Shown one piece after another: positions 7,704 to 15,670 of a stretch of DNA of 64,000 nucleotides. The position numbers and the translations under genes were made by a program. Source of the DNA: JACJYC01 sp964558465 (GTDB lineage Bacteria > Bacteroidota > Bacteroidia > Chitinophagales > Saprospiraceae); assembly GCA_964558465.1 (NCBI GenBank), contig CAZLEF010000034.1:3306-67305 (forward strand). The letters run 5' to 3'. Position 1 is the first letter of the stretch; each line of letters opens with the position of its first letter. The notes below the pieces were generated by a model. That model had not been told where the DNA came from. It ran no database searches and was given only the letters and a program-made list of their open reading frames with translations.

Positions 7704-9365
7704 ATGACCCGATCCACCCTGTTCTTTTTTGCCCTGTTCCTGACCGCCACAGCAAGCGCACAACCTGATTTTTACCAAAACGAAACGTATACTTTTTCCG
7801 AAGCCGATAGTTTGCGCGGCATGTTGCGCCCGGAACGCACCTGCTACGACGTCACCTTCTACGACCTCAACATCAAAGTTGAACCCGAACGCCAGTTCAT
7901 CGGCGGATATGTGGAGATCCGGTTTAATGCCCTCGAAGATTTTACCCGCCTCCAGATCGACCTGTACGACAATATGAAAATCCTGAAAATCGAACAGGAG
8001 GGCAAGGCGTTGACGTACGAACGCCGGTTCAATGCGGTTTTTGTCGACTTCCCGCCCCTGAAAAAGGGCTCTGTCAATCGTTTCCGGGTCTATTACGAAG
8101 GTATTCCCCAGGCAGCTCAAAATCCGCCCTGGGACGGCGGGTTCGTCTGGGCGCACGACGAAAAAGACCGCCCCTGGATCGGCGTAGCCTGCGAGGGCGA
8201 CGGCGCCAGCCTTTGGTGGCCCAACAAGGATCACCTCTCCGACGAGCCGGACAGCATGTCGATCCGGGTTTCCGTTCCTTCCGATCTGATATGCGTGGCC
8301 AACGGCAACCTGCGCAATACGGTTGACCAGGGCGATTTTACCCGGTACGACTGGTTTGTATCCTACCCGATCAACAATTACAATGTATCGGTCAATATCG
8401 CCCATTACGGCCATTTTTCTGACGCTTATACCGCCGCCGACGGAGACCGGCTTGCGCTGGATTATTACGTGCTCGATTACAACATCGACAAGGCCCGCAA
8501 ACATTTTGAACAGGTCAAACCCATGCTGGCCTGTTACGAACAATATATGGGCAAATACCCGTTCTGGAACGACGGATTCGCCATGGTCGAAACGCCCTAC
8601 CTGGGTATGGAACACCAGGGGGCCATCGCCTACGGCAACCAGTACATGCGGGGTTACCTGGGCGGCATGATCCCAAAAGGCATGGACTGGGACTATATCA
8701 TCATCCACGAAACGGGGCACGAATACTATGGCAACAGCATCAGTTGCAACGACCTGGCCGAAATGTGGATTCACGAATCCTTCACCACTTACCTCGAATC
8801 GGTCTATGTGGAATGCCGGTACAGTTACGAAGACGCACTCCAATACCTGCGCATGCAACGGTTCGGCATCCTGAACCGGGAGCCCATTATCGGGCCCAAG
8901 GGTGTAAACTGGGAAGACTGGGAGGGCGGCGACCACTACAACAAAGGCGCCTGGATGCTGAATACCCTGCGCCACGCCATCGGCAATGATGACCTCTGGT
9001 GGGATATTTTCAAAGGGTTTTATCAGGCCCATGCCCGGTCCAATATCAACAGCGAAGACTTCTTCGGGTACGTCAATCAAAAGACCGGTCAGGATTGGAC
9101 CCCCTTCTTCGATCAGTATTTGCGTTACCCCGGTATTCCCACCCTGGAATATGTATTGAAAGAAAAAGGCAAGGACCTGATCGTGCGTTACCGCTGGGCA
9201 GCTGATGTTCCCGGGTTCAATATGCCCGTTCTTTTGGGCGATCCGGACAACCTGACGCGGCTGCAACCCACGGTCGAATGGCAGGAAACCACGATTAAAG
9301 GCCTGCAGATCAAGGATTTTGACGTAGCAACAGACCGTTTTTATATCCGGACGAAGAGAAGTTAA
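7704..9365 (+). CDS. Secreted M1-family metallopeptidase
   Basis: A 553-residue zinc aminopeptidase-like protein. The first 19 residues (MTRSTLFFFALFLTATASA) are a signal peptide, so it acts outside the cytosol. The N-terminal beta domain runs to about residue 215. The catalytic domain carries zinc ligands His335, His339 and Glu358 in HETGHEYYGN and EMWIHESF, the correct HEXXH-X18-E spacing. The exopeptidase motif GxMEN appears as GMEHQG, a variant common in this Bacteroidota subgroup. It lacks the long C-terminal helical domain of PepN. It ends where no terminator is obvious and is followed by an oxidoreductase gene 87 bp on. Confidence 0.92.
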   Translation: MTRSTLFFFALFLTATASAQPDFYQNETYTFSEADSLRGMLRPERTCYDVTFYDLNIKVEPERQFIGGYVEIRFNALEDFTRLQIDLYDNMKILKIEQEGKALTYERRFNAVFVDFPPLKKGSVNRFRVYYEGIPQAAQNPPWDGGFVWAHDEKDRPWIGVACEGDGASLWWPNKDHLSDEPDSMSIRVSVPSDLICVANGNLRNTVDQGDFTRYDWFVSYPINNYNVSVNIAHYGHFSDAYTAADGDRLALDYYVLDYNIDKARKHFEQVKPMLACYEQYMGKYPFWNDGFAMVETPYLGMEHQGAIAYGNQYMRGYLGGMIPKGMDWDYIIIHETGHEYYGNSISCNDLAEMWIHESFTTYLESVYVECRYSYEDALQYLRMQRFGILNREPIIGPKGVNWEDWEGGDHYNKGAWMLNTLRHAIGNDDLWWDIFKGFYQAHARSNINSEDFFGYVNQKTGQDWTPFFDQYLRYPGIPTLEYVLKEKGKDLIVRYRWAADVPGFNMPVLLGDPDNLTRLQPTVEWQETTIKGLQIKDFDVATDRFYIRTKRS

Positions 9366-9452
9366 TAAAAGAAAAACAACCGGCTGACGACGGAAACTGG
9401 CCGACTGTCGACTTCCGGCAGGAGATCCGTCAACTTTCGTTACTTTTGTACC

Positions 9453-10154
9453 ATGATCGAAATCGCCAAAGGTAACAAAACGGCCCTTGTCTTCGGCGCC
9501 ACCGGCCTCGTGGGCGGCTTCTGCCTCCGGCAGTTGCTCGAACATCCGGTTTATACCAAAGTGGTCGCCTTTACCCGCCGGCCGCTCAAGCTGACCCATC
9601 CCAAACTGGTGGAACAGATCGTGGATTTCGACAAACCGGATTCTTTTTCCGACCTGGTCAAAGGCGACGACCTTTATCTTTGCCTGGGTACCACCATGGA
9701 CCGGGCAGGCAGCCGGGCAGGTTTCTACCGGGTGGATTTCACCTACAGCTTCCAGGTGGCTAAAATGGCCTCCCTGAATAAAGTCAACCAGCTTTTGCTC
9801 GTATCTTCCGTAGGGGCCGGCAGGGATTCCCTGTTTTATTACAGCCGGGTCAAGGGCGAACTGGAAGACGCTGTCAAAAAACTCCCTTTCTGGGCCATCC
9901 ATATTTTCCAGCCGTCTGTGCTGCTGGGTGAGCGCAACGAAAACCGCTGGGGCGAAGAAATCGCCGGCAGGATCGGCCGGGTCATCGACAGTATCACCGG
10001 CGGCCTGCTGAGCAAATACCGGCCCGTTGAAGCGGAAGTGGTGGCGCAGGCCATGATTGCTGCGGCACAAGGACTGAAGAGCGGGCTGCGGGTGTACCCG
10101 TCGCATTACCTGCAGGAAATGGCGGAGGCCGAAGACCGCAAACGGCTAACCTAA
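9453..10154 (+). CDS. NAD(P)-binding oxidoreductase, HTATIP2-like atypical SDR
   Basis: A 233-residue Rossmann protein. Near the N-terminus ALVFGATGLVGGFCLRQLLE gives the GxTGxxG dinucleotide-binding motif. VAFTRRPLKL fits the second strand that selects the cofactor phosphate. YYSRVKGELE contains the YxxxK catalytic pair of short-chain dehydrogenases. Overall it matches the HTATIP2/TIP30-like atypical SDR group whose substrates are unknown. The preceding sequence TTACTTTTG just upstream of the ATG is a plausible -7 box. The gene stands alone between the M1 peptidase and gldC. Confidence 0.82.
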   Translation: MIEIAKGNKTALVFGATGLVGGFCLRQLLEHPVYTKVVAFTRRPLKLTHPKLVEQIVDFDKPDSFSDLVKGDDLYLCLGTTMDRAGSRAGFYRVDFTYSFQVAKMASLNKVNQLLLVSSVGAGRDSLFYYSRVKGELEDAVKKLPFWAIHIFQPSVLLGERNENRWGEEIAGRIGRVIDSITGGLLSKYRPVEAEVVAQAMIAAAQGLKSGLRVYPSHYLQEMAEAEDRKRLT

Positions 10155-10227
10155 TGCCTGAAAAACCGACAGAATTTTCCCTACCTTCGCCCCTTCAATC
10201 AGAAAATCCGATCAACAAAGGCGCCGT

Positions 10228-10584
10228 ATGAATCCATCTAAAAAAGTTTCCAACATCACCATAAAAGTCGGCCTCGACGAGGCCAATATCCCCGAATCCA
10301 TCGAATGGCAATCAGAGGACAGTCCAAACGGCAATACCGCCAACAACGCCAAAGCCATGCTGCTCTCCTTTTTTGACGGCGACGCCCTCGAAACCCTCAA
10401 GATCGACCTCTGGACCAAAGAGATGCAGGTGGAGGAAATGGACCGTTTCATGTTCCAGACCCTGCGCGCCCTGGCAGACACCTATTTCCGGGCCACCCAG
10501 AACGCACAACTCGCCGGCGATATGCAGCGATTTGTCCACTATTTTGGTGAACAAACCGCGATCATCCCAAAATCAAAAGGGTAA
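10228..10584 (+). CDS. gldC: Gliding motility protein GldC
   Basis: A 118-residue cytosolic protein with the GldC pattern: SNITIKVGLDEANIPESIEW, then AKAMLLSFFDGDALETLKID and MDRFMFQTLRALADTYFRAT. GldC is conserved in gliding and non-gliding Bacteroidota; it was found beside gldB in Flavobacterium and supports GldB, but its biochemical role is not known. No other gld gene lies in this window, so this copy is uncoupled from gldB. A TACCTTCG sequence about 45 bp upstream is a near match to the -7 box. Confidence 0.88.
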   Translation: MNPSKKVSNITIKVGLDEANIPESIEWQSEDSPNGNTANNAKAMLLSFFDGDALETLKIDLWTKEMQVEEMDRFMFQTLRALADTYFRATQNAQLAGDMQRFVHYFGEQTAIIPKSKG

Positions 10585-10610
10585 TTTTTTTGTAAACTGC
10601 CAAATGTTTT

Positions 10611-10618
10611 TACCTTTG
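10611..10618 (+). promoter_or_regulatory. -7 promoter box of SRP RNA
   Basis: TACCTTTG, an exact TAnnTTTG match, ending seven bases ahead of the predicted 5' end of the SRP RNA. Confidence 0.7.
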
Positions 10619-10624
10619 CCACCC

Positions 10625-10716
10625 GGTGGACGGCGTACAGCCTGCTCCCGCTGAACCCCCCCAGGGCGGAAACGCAGCAAGGGTAGGTGGTTGAGCGGTT
10701 GGTGCGTCCGTTCACC
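10625..10716 (+). ncRNA. ffs: Signal recognition particle RNA, small bacterial type (4.5S)
   Basis: The conserved domain IV is clear: GAACCCCCCCAGGGCGGAAA followed by CGCAGCAAGGGTA. It gives the symmetric loop CAGG/AGCA and the GGAA tetraloop bound by Ffh. The ends pair: GGTGGACGG at the 5' side with CCGTTCACC at the 3' side, which sets boundaries near 10625 and 10716. A TACCTTTG box lies just upstream and a seven-base T run follows at 10721. The length of about 92 nt fits the small SRP RNA without an Alu domain. Confidence 0.92.
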
Positions 10717-10743
10717 CCATTTTTTTCCTTCCTTTTCCTTCCG

Positions 10744-10777
10744 TAGCGATCCGATCGCTCGAGCGATCGGATCGCTA
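10744..10777. repeat. Perfect 34-bp palindrome
   Basis: Two 17-bp arms, TAGCGATCCGATCGCTC and its exact complement, meet with no spacer. It lies between the T run of the SRP RNA and the ATG of the DUF4212 gene (13 bp away). It could be a cruciform or hairpin, an operator, or a bidirectional terminator stem. The arms contain GATC and CGATCG words. Confidence 0.95.
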
Positions 10778-10790
10778 AAACCAAAGGCCC

Positions 10791-11048
10791 ATGTCGCACC
10801 TCGATCGAAAAAAATACTGGCGGACCAACCTGCTTTTTGTCGCCATTTTACTTCTGATCTGGTTTCTGGTATCTTACGTTTTTGGCATTTTTCTGGCCGA
10901 TTACCTCAACCGGTTCCGCATCGGCGGAGCCCCCCTGGGTTTCTGGTTTGCCCAGCAAGGCGCCATCTATATTTTCATTGTTCTGATCTTTGTTTATGTT
11001 TACCTGATGAACCGGCTGGACCGAAAATTCAACGTCGACGAGGAATAG
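10791..11048 (+). CDS. DUF4212 small subunit of sodium/acetate-type symporter
   Basis: An 85-residue protein with two membrane helices (LLFVAILLLIWFLVSYVFGI and IYIFIVLIFVYVYLMNRL) and the family end LDRKFNVDEE. DUF4212 proteins are encoded directly before VC_2705-type sodium:solute symporters and are thought to be their small subunit in the inner membrane. Here the symporter follows after 34 bp, and acetyl-CoA synthetase after that, so the pair probably imports acetate or another small carboxylate. Confidence 0.9.
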   Translation: MSHLDRKKYWRTNLLFVAILLLIWFLVSYVFGIFLADYLNRFRIGGAPLGFWFAQQGAIYIFIVLIFVYVYLMNRLDRKFNVDEE

Positions 11049-11082
11049 CCGCCTTTTCACCCAATACCTATAACCTGAGAAA

Positions 11083-12783
11083 ATGGATACTCAAATCTGG
11101 TGGACTTTAGGGATCGTTTGTCTGACCTTTGCACTTTATATAGGGATCGCCGTCTGGTCGAGAGCCAGATCAACCGCCCAGTTTTATGTGGCAGGCGGCG
11201 GCGTTTCACCCCTGGCCAACGGCATGGCTACTGCTGCCGACTGGATGTCCGCCGCCTCCTTCATCTCCATGGCCGGCCTGATCAGTTTTATGGGCCGCGA
11301 CGGCGGGGTTTATCTCATGGGCTGGACGGGCGGTTACGTGCTGCTGGCCCTGTTGCTGGCGCCCTATCTGAGGAAGTTTGGCAAGTTCACAGTTCCGGAT
11401 TTCATCGGCGACCGGTATTATTCCAACGTCGCGCGGACGGTTGCCGTTATTTGCGCCATTATCGTTTCATTCACCTATGTCGCCGGGCAGATGCAGGGTG
11501 TAGGCCTGGTATTCAGCCGGTTCCTGGAGGTCAGGATTGAAACGGGCGTATATATCGGCATGGCCATTGTCTTTTTTTATGCAGTTCTGGGCGGCATGAA
11601 AGGCATCACTTATACCCAGGTGGCGCAATACTGCGTACTGATATTCGCGTACATGGTGCCCGCTTTTTTCATCTCCTTTAAAATTACCGGCACTCCAATC
11701 CCGCAATTGGGTCTCATCGGGAATATCAGTGACGGAAGTGGCATGTATTTCCTGGATAAACTGGACCAGTTGAACCGGGACCTGGGTTTTGCGGAATATA
11801 CGGACGGGACCAAATCGACCATCGACGTATTTGCCATCACCTTTGCCCTCATGGTCGGTACCGCCGGACTGCCCCATGTGATCATCCGGTTTTTTACGGT
11901 GCCCAGGGTAAAGGACGCCCGGTTGTCAGCCGGTTGGGCATTGATTTTTATCGCCATTCTGTATACCACCGCGCCGGCCATTGCCGCCTTTGCCCGGACC
12001 AACCTGATCCATACGGTTTCCAACCAGGAATATGCGGCTATGCCCACCTGGTTCAAAAAATGGGAGGCCACCGGATTGCTCACGTTTGAGGATAAAAACA
12101 AGGATGGGAAGGTGCAATACGTGGCGGATGCTGAAAAAAACGAACTCAGGATCAACAACGATATCATGGTGCTGGCCAATCCGGAGATCGCCAATCTGCC
12201 GCCCTGGGTCATTGCCCTCGTTGCAGCGGGCGGCCTGGCAGCCGCGCTTTCTACTGCTGCCGGGTTATTGTTGGTTATTTCCACCGCTATTTCCCGCGAC
12301 CTGATCAAAATGCAGATCAAACCTGATATCAGCGAAAAATGGGAATTGCGCTGGGCTCGCATCGGCGCCGCAGTTGCCGTTCTGGTTGCCGGTTATTTCG
12401 GTATCAACCCGCCAGGTTTTGTCGCCGCAGTTGTAGCGCTGGCCTTCGGGTTGGCGGCCGCTTCCTTTTTCCCGGCCATTTTGCTGGGGATATTTGACAA
12501 ACGAATGAACCGCGAAGGCGCTGTTACCGGCATGGTGACAGGTATTTCCCTGATGATCTTTTACATGCTCAAATTTAAATTCAACCTCTTTGGCATGACC
12601 ACACCCCAGGATTGGTGGTTCGGGATCTCACCGGAAGGATTCGGAACGGTGGCCATGTTTGTCAATCTGATGATAGCCCTGGTCATTTCCCGGGTTACAA
12701 CCCCGCCGCCGGCTCAGGTGCAGGCGATTGTGGAGGATATTCGCATTCCCAGAGGCGCCGGCGAAGCACACGGGCATGGGTAA
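11083..12783 (+). CDS. Sodium:solute symporter, VC_2705 family (acetate-type)
   Basis: A 566-residue inner-membrane transporter of the SSF superfamily with about 13 helices. MDTQIWWTLGIVCLTFALYI opens the protein, and AGGGVSPLANGMATAADWMS is the conserved region of ActP-like carriers. GTAGLPHVIIRFFTVP is the SSF signature. An insert around residues 330-365 (DKNKDGKVQYVADAEKNE) is acidic, resembles a calcium-binding loop and is usual in this subfamily. It follows its DUF4212 partner and precedes acs, which supports acetate or short-chain carboxylate uptake. The substrate is inferred from context. Confidence 0.9.
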   Translation: MDTQIWWTLGIVCLTFALYIGIAVWSRARSTAQFYVAGGGVSPLANGMATAADWMSAASFISMAGLISFMGRDGGVYLMGWTGGYVLLALLLAPYLRKFGKFTVPDFIGDRYYSNVARTVAVICAIIVSFTYVAGQMQGVGLVFSRFLEVRIETGVYIGMAIVFFYAVLGGMKGITYTQVAQYCVLIFAYMVPAFFISFKITGTPIPQLGLIGNISDGSGMYFLDKLDQLNRDLGFAEYTDGTKSTIDVFAITFALMVGTAGLPHVIIRFFTVPRVKDARLSAGWALIFIAILYTTAPAIAAFARTNLIHTVSNQEYAAMPTWFKKWEATGLLTFEDKNKDGKVQYVADAEKNELRINNDIMVLANPEIANLPPWVIALVAAGGLAAALSTAAGLLLVISTAISRDLIKMQIKPDISEKWELRWARIGAAVAVLVAGYFGINPPGFVAAVVALAFGLAAASFFPAILLGIFDKRMNREGAVTGMVTGISLMIFYMLKFKFNLFGMTTPQDWWFGISPEGFGTVAMFVNLMIALVISRVTTPPPAQVQAIVEDIRIPRGAGEAHGHG

Positions 12784-12906
12784 TGCTTCGACTACGCTCA
12801 GTTGATTGCCCATGGCTCACAACTAAATGCTCATGGCTCGCAGCTCAAAACTCGCAGCTCACAACTCGCAACTAAATGCTCATGGCTCAAAACTCCTGGC
12901 TCACAG
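12784..12906. repeat. Direct repeats of CTCACAACT-type words
   Basis: After the symporter stop come CTTCGACTACGCTCAG and then repeated GCTCACAACT, CTCGCAGCTC and AATGCTCATGGCTC words in one orientation. There is no coding capacity beyond repeats. The CTTCGACTnCGCTCAG word recurs several times elsewhere in the window. Confidence 0.75.
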
Positions 12907-12986
12907 TTCCTACCCAGGAAATTAAAATCATAATTCTGGTTGCAGAAAATCATCCTTTTTAATTTTCTAATCCTGGCAAGTCCCTT

Positions 12987-12994
12987 TATTTTTG
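12987..12994 (+). promoter_or_regulatory. -7 promoter box of acs
   Basis: TATTTTTG matches TAnnTTTG and lies 15 bp ahead of the ATG at 13010. It indicates that acs can be expressed apart from the symporter genes, and it rules out a TTG start at 12992. Confidence 0.6.
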
Positions 12995-13009
12995 CCAAAA
13001 ACGAAGAAC

Positions 13010-14908
13010 ATGTCAACACAGATAAAATCTTTTGAGGAATACCAGAACGAATACCGGCGCAGCATTAAAGACCCGGATGGTTTTTGGGCCGAACAAGCCT
13101 CCGCGTTTTCCTGGCACAAACCCTGGGATAAAGTCCTGGAATGGGACTTCAGGAACCTCGATGTGAAATGGTTTCCGGGTGGCCGGCTCAACATCACGGA
13201 GAACTGCCTGGACCGGCACCTGAAGGACCGCGGCGACCAGGTGGCCATCATCTTCGAGCCCAACAACCCCGACGCTCCCAACAAAACGTATACTTATCGC
13301 CAACTCTATTCCGAAGTCTGCAAAGCAGCCAATGCTTTGAAAGCAATGGGCATCCGCAAAGGCGACCGGATCTGTTTTTATATGCCCATGGTACCGGAAC
13401 TGGCCATAGCAGTGCTGGCCTGTGCACGGGTCGGCGCCATCCATTCCGTAGTATTTGCCGGATTTTCAGCCAGTTCACTTGCCGACCGCATCAAAGATGC
13501 CGGTTGTAAAATGGTCATCTGCTCGGATTACAACAGCCGGGGCAACAAAAATATCCCGGTCAAGGCGGTGGTCGACGAAGCGCTGGCTATGGGCTGCGAT
13601 ACCGTCGAATCCGTCCTTGTCCACCGGAACACCGGCGAAGCCCTCCACTGGAATGCCGGACGCGACCATTGGTGGCACGAACAGACCGAGCCGCAAAAAA
13701 CGGATTGCCCGGCTGAGGTCATGAACAGTGAAGACATGCTGTTTATCCTGTATACCTCAGGGTCTACCGGCAAACCCAAAGGCGTTGTACATACCTGCGG
13801 CGGTTATATGGTGTACACGAGTTATACTTTCCGCAATGTATTTCAATACCAGGATGGCGATATATTCTGGTGTACTGCCGACGTGGGCTGGGTCACCGGC
13901 CACTCGTACATCGTTTACGGGCCATTGTTGTCCGGCGCAACTACGGTCATCTTTGAAGGGATTCCCACTTACCCCGACCCGGGCAGGTTCTGGCAAACCG
14001 CAGCGAAACTCAAAGTCACCCAGTTCTATACGGCCCCGACGGCCATTCGCGCCTTGATGGCTTTCGGCGACGAATATGTCTCGCGTCACGACCTGAGCAG
14101 CATCAAATTGCTCGGATCCGTCGGTGAACCCATCAACGAAGAAGCATGGGAATGGTACCACAAGGTGGTCGGTAAAGGTCGCTGCCCGATCGTGGATACC
14201 TGGTGGCAGACCGAAACCGGCGGGATCATGATCTCCGGATTGGGCGGTTTAAGCCCGATGAAACCTTCCTTTGCGGGGTATCCGCTGCCGGGCATCCAGC
14301 TTTGCCTGATGGACGGCGCCGGTAACGAGATCAACGGTAATAATGTGGAAGGCGTTCTTTGCATCAAATTCCCGTGGCCTGCCATGATCCGCACCACCTA
14401 CGGCGACCATGAACGCTGCCGGCAAACCTATTTTTCCACCTACGACAATATGTATTTCACCGGCGACGGCGCCCGGCGCGACGAGGACGGCATGTACCGG
14501 ATCATCGGCCGGATCGACGACGTAATCAACGTGAGCGGCCACCGGATGGGTACCGCCGAAGTGGAAAACGCCATCAACGAACACCCGAATGTGGTCGAAT
14601 CAGCCGTGGTAGGCTTTCCGCATGAGATCAAAGGCCAGGGGATCTACGCTTACGTGATCACCCTCGAACCGGTCGACGACCTGGGCGCCTTCCGCAAAGA
14701 ACTGCTCGATGTCGTCACCCGCCAGATCGGCCCCATCGCCAAACCGGATAAGATCCAGATCGTTTCCGGTTTGCCCAAAACCCGGTCCGGAAAGATCATG
14801 CGCCGCATCCTGCGAAAAGTGGCCTGCGGAGAAACCGACAGCATGGGGGATATTTCGACCCTGCTCAACCCGGAAGTGGTGGAGGAGATTAAGGATGGGG
14901 CGTTGTAA
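13010..14908 (+). CDS. acs: Acetyl-CoA synthetase
   Basis: Activates acetate to acetyl-CoA through an acetyl-adenylate in the cytosol. The 632-residue product is full length. It contains the ATP loop YTSGSTGKPKGVVHTCGGYM, the acetate/CoA region WWQTETGG, the hinge and C-terminal domain GRIDDVINVSGHRMGTAEVE, and the lysine of PKTRSGKIMRR that is acetylated in related enzymes. The ATG at 13010 follows a promoter box by 15 bp. The upstream DUF4212/symporter pair makes an uptake-plus-activation module for acetate. Confidence 0.96.
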   Translation: MSTQIKSFEEYQNEYRRSIKDPDGFWAEQASAFSWHKPWDKVLEWDFRNLDVKWFPGGRLNITENCLDRHLKDRGDQVAIIFEPNNPDAPNKTYTYRQLYSEVCKAANALKAMGIRKGDRICFYMPMVPELAIAVLACARVGAIHSVVFAGFSASSLADRIKDAGCKMVICSDYNSRGNKNIPVKAVVDEALAMGCDTVESVLVHRNTGEALHWNAGRDHWWHEQTEPQKTDCPAEVMNSEDMLFILYTSGSTGKPKGVVHTCGGYMVYTSYTFRNVFQYQDGDIFWCTADVGWVTGHSYIVYGPLLSGATTVIFEGIPTYPDPGRFWQTAAKLKVTQFYTAPTAIRALMAFGDEYVSRHDLSSIKLLGSVGEPINEEAWEWYHKVVGKGRCPIVDTWWQTETGGIMISGLGGLSPMKPSFAGYPLPGIQLCLMDGAGNEINGNNVEGVLCIKFPWPAMIRTTYGDHERCRQTYFSTYDNMYFTGDGARRDEDGMYRIIGRIDDVINVSGHRMGTAEVENAINEHPNVVESAVVGFPHEIKGQGIYAYVITLEPVDDLGAFRKELLDVVTRQIGPIAKPDKIQIVSGLPKTRSGKIMRRILRKVACGETDSMGDISTLLNPEVVEEIKDGAL

Positions 14909-14926
14909 ACCATCACCCTTCCAGGG

Positions 14927-15658
14927 TCAGGAGGAGGATGGAGGCATATCAAAACGGTAAAATTCTCCAAGATCGTCGATGCCGACGGGCGCTTTTGTCC
15001 GTTCCAGCCATTCATTTTCGTACATCGTCCTAATGAATGGTAACCTGCGCCGCCAGCGAAAGTTCTCCTTTGCTTTTTCGATCAACCCGGCTTCGCGTTT
15101 CAGGTCTTCTTCCGAAGCAGTTTCAGGGTATTTTCCCGGAATATGGAGCAGGAAAACCTGGTTGAAAAGTTTTGACCTGATCACGTCCAGGACTTTGAAA
15201 CGGGCATTGGCCGGTATCTCATGCGCCCGCCATTTGATCGCCTCCGGATCCCGGGGGAATAAGGGAATGGCGTTTTTGGAAGCAATCAGAAAACGGACCG
15301 GCGCTTCAATTCCGCCGGCGACTGTGGATACATCCAGGGGCGGTTCGTGCCGGAGGAATTGGCCTGGCTGGTATTTTTGGAGGGTTTCTTCATGAATCAG
15401 GGCATCCCTGTAATAAAAAACCCAATCCAGAAATCGCTCCGGTTCGTGACAGGCAATCTGGGGGTCTTCCAACATCACATTTTCCGGCGGAACAAAGGAC
15501 TCGGCCCTGCTTATCCGATATTGTTTATAAGCGCTATTTTGGAAGTAAATGACATTAAGTTTGCGATCTTCTTCGCTCATGGTCGCCCATTCTGCGCCGG
15601 CATTAGTGATGGCCAGCGCCGCCCAATGTTCATAAACTGCTTTAGCTTCTTTGGTCAT
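14927..15658 (-). CDS. Unknown protein, candidate immunity partner of the ART toxin
   Basis: A 243-residue protein with no signal peptide or membrane segment and no family I recognise. It is rich in charged and aromatic residues (for example MSEEDRKLNVIYFQNSAYKQ and ENFRWRRRLPFIRTMYENEW), consistent with a soluble cytosolic protein. Its start lies 12 bp after the stop of the 1091-residue gene with the ADP-ribosyltransferase domain, on the same strand, so the two are almost certainly co-transcribed. A small cytosolic gene tightly downstream of an exported toxin is the usual place of an immunity protein. That role is inference from position only; a chaperone or unrelated gene is possible. Confidence 0.6.
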   Translation of the reverse strand: MTKEAKAVYEHWAALAITNAGAEWATMSEEDRKLNVIYFQNSAYKQYRISRAESFVPPENVMLEDPQIACHEPERFLDWVFYYRDALIHEETLQKYQPGQFLRHEPPLDVSTVAGGIEAPVRFLIASKNAIPLFPRDPEAIKWRAHEIPANARFKVLDVIRSKLFNQVFLLHIPGKYPETASEEDLKREAGLIEKAKENFRWRRRLPFIRTMYENEWLERTKAPVGIDDLGEFYRFDMPPSSS

Positions 15659-15670
15659 TTTCAGTTTGAA

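Noticed and set aside
7692..10106. An 804-codon open frame on the minus strand opposite the M1 peptidase and oxidoreductase genes
   Set aside because: It lies antisense to two clear genes; its His/Gly/Val-rich composition is that of a shadow frame produced by GC-biased codon use.
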